From NCBI GenBank assembly GCA_949286815.1, contig CASEEB010000089.1, positions 1 through 11,436 on the forward strand: 11,436 nucleotides of DNA, written 5' to 3'. The notes beneath the pieces are model-generated. The model was not told the DNA's origin, made no database searches, and saw nothing but the letters and a program-made list of their open reading frames with translations. Both the position numbers and the translations under genes were made by a program. Origin of the DNA: an uncultured Eubacteriales bacterium (GTDB lineage Bacteria > Bacillota > Clostridia > Oscillospirales > CAG-272). Below, piece by piece: positions 6,774 to 11,436 of this stretch (position 1 is the stretch's first letter; each line of letters opens with the position of its first letter).

Positions 6774-7937
6774 ATGAATTATGATTTTGATACGGTGGTG
6801 GACAGACGGAATACCGGTTCTTTAAAGTGGGACGTAAAGGACGGAGAGCTTCCCATGTGGGTGGCGGACATGGATTTTATGACCGCGCCGGAGATAAGAG
6901 AGGCTTTGCTTGACAGAGTAAAGCACGGCGTGTTCGGCTACAATGTGGTGACGCGTGATTGGTATGACGCGATTGAGCATTGGTGGGATAAACGCCACGG
7001 TTTTAAAATCGAAGACGAATGGCTGATTTTCTGCACGGGAGTCGTTCCGGCCATCTCAAGCATAGTGAGAAAACTGACCGATGTGGGGGACAACGTACTT
7101 ATACAGCCGCCGGTTTATAATATTTTTTACAATTCTGTTTTGAATAACGGCAGAAAAGTGCTTGAATGTCCGCTCGTGTTTGATAAACACCGATATTATA
7201 TAGACTTTGAAGACCTGGAAAGCAAGCTCTCTTTGCAAAAAACCACTTTGATGATACTCTGCAACCCGCATAATCCGATAGGCAAGATATGGGGCGCGCA
7301 GACCCTGGCGAAAATAGGGGAGCTGTGTGAAAAGTACAATGTAACCGTGGTTTCCGATGAGATACACTGTGATTTGACGGATCCGGGAAAGAGCTATGTA
7401 CCTTTTGCCTCGGTGTCGGAGGTCTGCCGTGATATAAGCGTCACTTGTATGGCTCCGACAAAAGCGTTCAATATTGCCGGAATTCAGTGCGCGGCGGTGT
7501 GTGCGCCAAACGCGAAATTGCGGAGTCTGGTAGACCGCGGGCTGAACACCGACGAGGTCGCGGAGCCGAATTCCTTTGCAATTACGGCAACGGTAGCCGC
7601 GTTTACCAGAGGGGAAAAATGGCTTGACGCTTTAAGACAATATATTTTTGAAAATAAAAAAACCGCGACGGAGTTTTTGAATGTCAATTTGCCATGTGTA
7701 AAGCCTGTTTTGTCGGAGGCGACTTACCTTATGTGGCTTGATTGCTCGGAAGTGTCACCCGACGCGTCAAAGCTGGCGGATTTTGCGCGTGAGCGAACAG
7801 GATTGTATGTTTGTTCCGGGGAACAATACGGAATTTCGGGCAAAAGCTTTCTGAGACTGAATGTCGCTTGTCCCAAATCAGTTCTTGTAGATGGCTTGAA
7901 CAGACTCAGAGAAGCGGTTTTGTCATACACAGAGTAA
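6774..7937 (+). CDS. patB: MalY/PatB family PLP-dependent C-S lyase / aminotransferase
   Basis: This 387-residue fold-type I PLP enzyme has the full length of MalY/PatB proteins. The N-terminal hallmark is GELPMWVADMDF (24-35), followed by GVFGYN. Cofactor residues visible are Y115 (PPVYN), N167 (CNPHNPIG), D195 and H198 (VSDEIHCD) and the Schiff-base lysine K230 (APTKAFNIAG). R361 (FLRLNVACP) would hold the substrate carboxylate. Family members split cystathionine or cysteine S-conjugates (beta-lyase) or act as aminotransferases; the exact substrate cannot be read from the sequence. It is probably cytoplasmic. AGGAG lies 8 nt before the ATG. The gene follows DUF3737 on the same strand, with structured element B filling most of the 160-nt gap, and is followed by a terminator candidate. 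The symbol marks the family, not proven orthology. Confidence 0.9.
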   Translation: MNYDFDTVVDRRNTGSLKWDVKDGELPMWVADMDFMTAPEIREALLDRVKHGVFGYNVVTRDWYDAIEHWWDKRHGFKIEDEWLIFCTGVVPAISSIVRKLTDVGDNVLIQPPVYNIFYNSVLNNGRKVLECPLVFDKHRYYIDFEDLESKLSLQKTTLMILCNPHNPIGKIWGAQTLAKIGELCEKYNVTVVSDEIHCDLTDPGKSYVPFASVSEVCRDISVTCMAPTKAFNIAGIQCAAVCAPNAKLRSLVDRGLNTDEVAEPNSFAITATVAAFTRGEKWLDALRQYIFENKKTATEFLNVNLPCVKPVLSEATYLMWLDCSEVSPDASKLADFARERTGLYVCSGEQYGISGKSFLRLNVACPKSVLVDGLNRLREAVLSYTE

Positions 7938-7953
7938 ATTTATAAAGCTTTTT

Positions 7954-8013
7954 GGCGCATTATCATTGCCGGTTTGTTTATTTGGGGGAATGAATGCGCC
8001 TGTTTGATTTTTA
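7954..8013 (+). terminator. Rho-independent terminator candidate after the PatB/MalY gene
   Basis: GGCGCATT (7954-7961) pairs perfectly with AATGCGCC (7993-8000). The stem extends by CATT/AATG across a 2-nt bulge and closes a loop of about 21 nt. A T-rich tail, TGTTTGATTTTTA, follows. The loop is long and the tail is interrupted, so this is a likely rather than a textbook terminator. It separates the upstream genes from the next promoter. Confidence 0.6.
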
Positions 8014-8035
8014 TTGCATATTTGTGTATATTGTA

Positions 8036-8064
8036 TTGACAAAGCTGTTCGGTTCGTGTATAAT
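8036..8064 (+). promoter_or_regulatory. Consensus sigma-A promoter for the Dabb-TPR-DUF4037 operon
   Basis: TTGACA (8036-8041), a 17-nt spacer and TATAAT (8059-8064) match the consensus at all twelve positions. Transcription would start near 8071, about 60 nt before the first start codon. No operator-like palindrome stands out nearby, so strong constitutive expression is plausible. Confidence 0.88.
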
Positions 8065-8129
8065 ATTATAAAATCGGGTTAAAAATTTATATTTGTTTGG
8101 CGATATTTTATTAAACGGAGGATTTGAAA

Positions 8130-8432
8130 ATGATAAGACACACAATAATGTGGAAATTCGCGGAGGAATATCAGGGAATGAATAAAGAGCAGATTATGGA
8201 CAGCGTTATCTCGCGCCTTACCGCTCTTGAAGGCATAATATCCCAGATTAAGGCGATGAAGCTTGAAAAAGATATTTTACACTCCGAAAGGTCTTACGAT
8301 TTGATATATATTTCCGAGTTTGATTCGCTTGAGGCACTTGAGGCGTACAGAGTACATCCGGAACATGTAAAGGTTGCGGAATTTATAAAAAACGTGAGAA
8401 TCGCGCAGGCTGTCACCGATACTGAGATTTAA
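8130..8432 (+). CDS. Stress-responsive alpha/beta-barrel (Dabb) domain protein
   Basis: This 100-residue protein is a single Dabb domain of the dimeric alpha+beta barrel type. It begins MIRHTIMWKF, the family's first beta strand, followed by a helix (KEQIMDSVISRLTALEG), the strand region ERSYDLIYISEFDSLEALEA, and the hallmark YRVHPEHVKVAEFIKNV near the C-terminus, where the His-Pro-x-His segment is conserved. Dabb proteins usually form dimers with a small ligand cavity; some are enzymes, but most bacterial single-domain members have no assigned reaction. A TTG two codons upstream is possible, but GGAGG at 8117-8121 lies 8 nt from the ATG at 8130, which also gives the usual family start. It is first in the operon, 18 nt before the TPR gene. 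Confidence 0.88.
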   Translation: MIRHTIMWKFAEEYQGMNKEQIMDSVISRLTALEGIISQIKAMKLEKDILHSERSYDLIYISEFDSLEALEAYRVHPEHVKVAEFIKNVRIAQAVTDTEI

Positions 8433-8450
8433 AAAGGCGCGGAGTGAAAT

Positions 8451-9242
8451 ATGGAGGAAAATTATAAAAGACCGAAATGCAGCTGTTCAAAGGAGCCGGT
8501 GGATTATATCCCGACAGACAGAATAATCGGAAAGCTGGATTCTTTATTCGCGAGAAACGACATGTCCGGAGCCGGAAAGCTTCTCGAATATTGGGAAAAC
8601 GAGGCGAGAGCTTTGGGCGACATCAAAGGGCTTATTGAAATCCTCAATGAGGAAATAGGATATTACAGACGCACAAAGGACAAGGACAGGGCGCTGAACT
8701 CGGTGTATGAAGCCTTTGATTTGATAAAGGAAATGTATGAGGAGGAAAATATATCCGCGGGAACAGTCTTTCTCAATGGGGCGACTACGCTTAAAGCTTT
8801 CGGAAGGCTTGATGAATCTTTGCCTTATTACGAAAAAGCAGGGAGAATTTTTGAAAGTCTGCTTTCGGAAGACGATTACAGAATGGCGGCTTATTACAAT
8901 AACGCGGCAGCCGCGTATGAGGAAGCGGGGAAAACCGAAAAAGCCGCGGGGCATTATATTAAAGCAATAGGAATTTTGCAAAAGAAGGGCGACAGCCACG
9001 CCGACGCGGCGGTAAGCTTTGTAAATTTAGCGTACCTTTATTACAGGAGCGACCCGGCTGACGGGAAGATATACGAATGTATGGACAAAGCATACGACGC
9101 TATCGTTTCGGAGGACGCCGTGCGTGACGGAGAGCTTGCGTTTACCATTTCAAAATGTATAGACGCTTTTGAATTTTTCGGATATTTTGAACGCGAAAAG
9201 GAACTTCGGCTTATAATGGAGAATATATATGAAGGGGCTTGA
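8451..9242 (+). CDS. Tetratricopeptide-repeat protein partnered with DUF4037
   Basis: This 263-residue soluble protein is almost wholly alpha-helical with about four TPR-like repeats. The clearest are at about 103-136 (FLNGATTLKAFGRLDESLPY) and 144-178 (AAYYNNAAAAYEEAGKTEKA), with weaker ones at about 55-93 and 185-220. The N-terminus carries a Cys10-x-Cys12 motif (KCSCSK). TPR arrays bind partner proteins, and the most likely partner is the product of the next gene, whose start codon lies inside this one (14-nt overlap). This points to translational coupling and matched amounts. GGAG lies 6 nt before the ATG. There is no enzyme motif, signal peptide or membrane segment. The partner is inferred from gene overlap only. 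Confidence 0.82.
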   Translation: MEENYKRPKCSCSKEPVDYIPTDRIIGKLDSLFARNDMSGAGKLLEYWENEARALGDIKGLIEILNEEIGYYRRTKDKDRALNSVYEAFDLIKEMYEEENISAGTVFLNGATTLKAFGRLDESLPYYEKAGRIFESLLSEDDYRMAAYYNNAAAAYEEAGKTEKAAGHYIKAIGILQKKGDSHADAAVSFVNLAYLYYRSDPADGKIYECMDKAYDAIVSEDAVRDGELAFTISKCIDAFEFFGYFEREKELRLIMENIYEGA

Positions 9243-10158
9243 GCTTTCAAAAGCGTTTTTTGAGCGGTTCGGTCTGCCGATGATTCAAAACGAGTTTGCG
9301 GAGTACGCGGACAGAATCGCCGCCGGGCTTGTCGGTCACGGGTCAGAGTGCTTTGGATATGACGATGATATCTCTGCCGACCATGATTTTGAGCCGGGTT
9401 TTTGCTTGTGGATAACCGAAGAGGACGACAGTATATTCGGGTTTCGCCTAATGAGGGCGTATTCAAGGCTTCCGAAAGAATTTGAGGGTATTTCGATAAA
9501 AAAACGCAGCCTGCTCGGGAGCGACGGAAAAGGTGTGCATACGATCCCGGACTTTTATAAAAATTATACCGGAAGACCCGGAGCGCCTCGGGACTGGAGA
9601 GAGTGGATGTCGATTCCATCGCATTATCTGGCTGAGGCGGTAAACGGGGAAGTTTTTTATGACCCGATGGGGGTGTTTTCCGGAATAAGGGAAGAGATAA
9701 AAAACGGGATGCCTTTTGACGTCAGACTTAAGAAGATTGCCGCGAGGGCGGTCATGATGGCGCAGACCGGACAGTACAATTACTCAAGATGCATCTCTCA
9801 CGGCGAAAAGAGCGCGGCGGAGATTGCCCTGCACGAATTTACGAAAGAAACCGTGCAAATGGTATTTTTGCTAAACTCGGAGCACTGTCCGTATTATAAA
9901 TGGATGTTCAGAGCGATGAAATCGCTGAGTATGCTTTCGGACATCGCGGACGATCTTGAAAGGCTTCTGCTGTGTGATTCGGACAATGTTGTCGGCAGAA
10001 AGCAAATGATTGAAAATATCTGCGCGAAGATTGTTTCTCAGCTGAAAGTTATGGGGTTGTCGGATTCGGAGGACGAGTATCTTGAGAGTCATGCGTTTTC
10101 CGTCAATTTGAGAATAAAGAACTCGGAGATAAGAAACCTTCATATTATGGAGGGTTGA
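9229..10158 (+). CDS. DUF4037 domain protein, predicted nucleotidyltransferase
   Basis: This 309-residue protein carries the DUF4037 signature GSECFGYDDDISADHD (residues 38-53). It is a variant of the GS-x(n)-D-x-D motif of the nucleotidyltransferase-beta fold, with likely metal ligands among D45-D47, D51 and D53. Downstream family blocks are RDWREWMSIP (121-130), EVFYDPMGVF (141-150), MMAQTGQYNYSRC (176-188) and NSEHCPYYKWMFRAM (216-230). The C-terminal half is helical, like the helix bundle attached to many small nucleotidyltransferases such as kanamycin nucleotidyltransferase. The substrate is unknown; the name is a domain label and nucleotide transfer is inferred from the motif. The start overlaps the TPR gene and follows a GGAG. 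The final LESHAFSVNLRIKNSEIRNL resembles the usual DUF4037 C-terminus, so the protein appears complete. Confidence 0.82.
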   Translation: MKGLELSKAFFERFGLPMIQNEFAEYADRIAAGLVGHGSECFGYDDDISADHDFEPGFCLWITEEDDSIFGFRLMRAYSRLPKEFEGISIKKRSLLGSDGKGVHTIPDFYKNYTGRPGAPRDWREWMSIPSHYLAEAVNGEVFYDPMGVFSGIREEIKNGMPFDVRLKKIAARAVMMAQTGQYNYSRCISHGEKSAAEIALHEFTKETVQMVFLLNSEHCPYYKWMFRAMKSLSMLSDIADDLERLLLCDSDNVVGRKQMIENICAKIVSQLKVMGLSDSEDEYLESHAFSVNLRIKNSEIRNLHIMEG

Positions 10159-10173
10159 TTATAAAATTAAAAA

Positions 10174-10249
10174 GCGGCACCTCACGGTTTTGATATCGCG
10201 CTCATGCGGCGAAATTTTCTTCGGAAAGTTCCGACTTGCGGTGTTGCCT
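10174..10249 (+). promoter_or_regulatory. Possible structured leader before the secreted-protein gene
   Basis: The 114-nt spacer 10159-10272 holds several short inverted repeats. TCGGA/TCCGA closes an AAGT tetraloop (10221-10234), TCGC/GCGA spans 10196-10212, and GGCACC near 10176 could pair with bulges to GGTGTTGCC near 10240. AATTTTCTT after the TCGC/GCGA hairpin is a weak terminator-like tail for the operon upstream. It matches no riboswitch class that I recognise and is not a copy of the 100-nt element. No good promoter is visible here. Confidence 0.3.
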
Positions 10250-10272
10250 CTAAAGAAAGGACGGTGTTTTAT

Positions 10273-11436
10273 TTGAAAATCAGGAAATTAGTTGTGGCGG
10301 TGCTTGCGTTTTCGCTTATGCTGTCGGTTTTTGCTCCCGCGCTGTTTGCCGTAAGCTTTATCGAGACCGAAGACCCCGATGACGCGAGCGTAAGCTTAGG
10401 AGGAAGCGGGGATAACGCCATGCAGCTTAATCAATCCGACGTAGTGGCGGTACAGTTTTTCACCACGGCGGAGGCGCTTGCCGTATCGTTCAGTATGCCG
10501 AGCTTTAACAATGACAGCGGGTCGGTAACGGTAGCTTTGTTTGAGTTTAATGAGGACTATTTTAACACTGTTGAGGGAATCGCGGTCGCTGAACATACCT
10601 TTGAAAACTTCAGGGACAATTCCGAGCTGACCATAAGGTTTGATGAGAACGACCCTTTGAGCGCCGGAGAATATTTGCTTGTGCTTTATGACGCGAAGGA
10701 CGACAATCCCGGCAGCGCCGGAGGAACCGGCATCGGAATCTGGTACGGCGGAGGACATGAAAGCCAAAGATTTTACAAAAACGGTGAATATGACGGAAAT
10801 GCTTCCATGCCTCTGAACATTCTGTATAAAACCCCGCCCGAAAAGAATTATGAAATTCCCACGGTGCCGGAGATCGGAACAGATATAGACATGTCTCCCA
10901 AAATGGATTCCGTAATTTATTTCTCCGACCCGGATGAAGCCTCTAAAGCGAGCGCGGGAAATCAGACGAAAGTAGAGTATACCGACGGATTTACACGGAT
11001 TTCCACTTCAGGGGCGGCAAGCGACCCATATGCTTTTGTCGATCTGTCCTCCAAGGGCAGTGTGATCGACACCGGTACATACAAGGCGGCGGTCATAAAA
11101 ATGAGAAAAAGCGAAGGAGCGCCGTCGGCGTTTCAGGTGTTTTTCACAACTTCGGTCACCGGCTTGTCCGAGGCGGCTTCAATCAAAGCCAATTATAAGG
11201 ATACGTCGGAGTGGCAATATGTAATTCTTAATTTCGCAACAAACGGTCTGTATACCGGCGAGCTCAAGTCGCTTCGTTGGGATATATTCCAGAGCACGGA
11301 AACCACGGCTTATGTGGATATTGATTATGTGGCTTTGTTTACCTGCGTGGAGGCCGCCGAGTCTTTTGCGGGGAATGATAATTTTGAAGATTTTGAAGAA
11401 ACCGAGCAGGGTGGAGATGAAGGAATGGATAATGTC
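10273..11436 (+). CDS. Secreted beta-rich protein (C-terminus beyond the window)
   Basis: An open frame of 388 codons runs to the right edge without a stop. It starts with a signal peptide: LKIRK, a hydrophobic stretch to residue 20, then APALFA with likely cleavage after Ala26. Residues about 40-165 and about 195-372 look like two beta-sandwich modules, rich in Gly, Asp, Ser and aromatic residues. The second ends in TTAYVDIDYVALF, a pattern common in carbohydrate-binding-like modules of Clostridia surface proteins. An acidic stretch (EDFEETEQGGDEG) follows and may be a linker to an anchor or further domains. Start choice: TTG at 10273 lies 6 nt after GGTG in a context like that of the CotH gene (GGTGTTTTAT then ATG). 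GTG at 10264 is an alternative adding three residues. I could not name the family. Confidence 0.7.
   Translation, partial: MKIRKLVVAVLAFSLMLSVFAPALFAVSFIETEDPDDASVSLGGSGDNAMQLNQSDVVAVQFFTTAEALAVSFSMPSFNNDSGSVTVALFEFNEDYFNTVEGIAVAEHTFENFRDNSELTIRFDENDPLSAGEYLLVLYDAKDDNPGSAGGTGIGIWYGGGHESQRFYKNGEYDGNASMPLNILYKTPPEKNYEIPTVPEIGTDIDMSPKMDSVIYFSDPDEASKASAGNQTKVEYTDGFTRISTSGAASDPYAFVDLSSKGSVIDTGTYKAAVIKMRKSEGAPSAFQVFFTTSVTGLSEAASIKANYKDTSEWQYVILNFATNGLYTGELKSLRWDIFQSTETTAYVDIDYVALFTCVEAAESFAGNDNFEDFEETEQGGDEGMDNV

Noticed and set aside
9041..9619. A 192-codon minus-strand open frame across the TPR/DUF4037 junction.
   Set aside because: It overlaps two well-supported plus-strand genes, and its Arg/Ser-rich product resembles no family.
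1..11436. Mobile element, CRISPR array or phage island.
   Set aside because: No transposase, integrase, phage gene, terminal inverted repeats or regularly spaced repeats were seen; the genes read as ordinary chromosomal clusters.

Overview
The window looks like a chromosomal segment of a low-to-mid GC anaerobic Bacillota bacterium, most likely a gut or rumen Clostridia member. This is inferred from strong Shine-Dalgarno sites (GGAGG, AAAGG), sigma-A type promoters, AT-rich spacers, heavy AGA/ATA codon use and gene families common in gut Clostridia (CotH lipoprotein, RmuC, DUF5722, DUF3737, DUF4037). No tRNA, rRNA, transposase, phage gene or CRISPR array was seen.

Left arm, minus strand (1-3590). 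Reading leftwards: rmuC (membrane-anchored coiled-coil recombination protein), a 155-nt spacer holding a repeated structured element (copy A), a secreted CotH-kinase lipoprotein, and the N-terminal part of an ADP-ribosylglycohydrolase-family gene that runs off the window. Between 3591 and 4165 is a divergent control region. It has two consensus-like extended -10 promoters facing away from each other, each with the same TGTATACAGC operator directly after its -10 box, and about five further half-matching sites.

Middle, plus strand (4166-7937). A DUF5722 protein with a glycoside-hydrolase-like active-site layout, a DUF3737 beta-helix protein, a second copy of the structured element (copy B), and a MalY/PatB-type PLP C-S lyase/aminotransferase. 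A rho-independent terminator candidate follows.

Right arm, plus strand (8036-11436). A consensus promoter (TTGACA-17-TATAAT) starts an apparent operon: a small Dabb-domain protein, a TPR protein and a DUF4037 predicted nucleotidyltransferase, the last two overlapping by 14 nt. After a possibly structured spacer comes a secreted beta-rich protein that is cut by the window end.

The most notable observation is the pair of about 100-nt elements at 2111-2210 (minus) and 6650-6750 (plus). They are about 80% identical by hand alignment. Each sits just upstream of the start codon of an unrelated gene on the same strand, and each can form a central hairpin whose outer stem differs in sequence but keeps most of its pairing. 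They are candidates for an undescribed cis-regulatory RNA or a structured intergenic repeat family.
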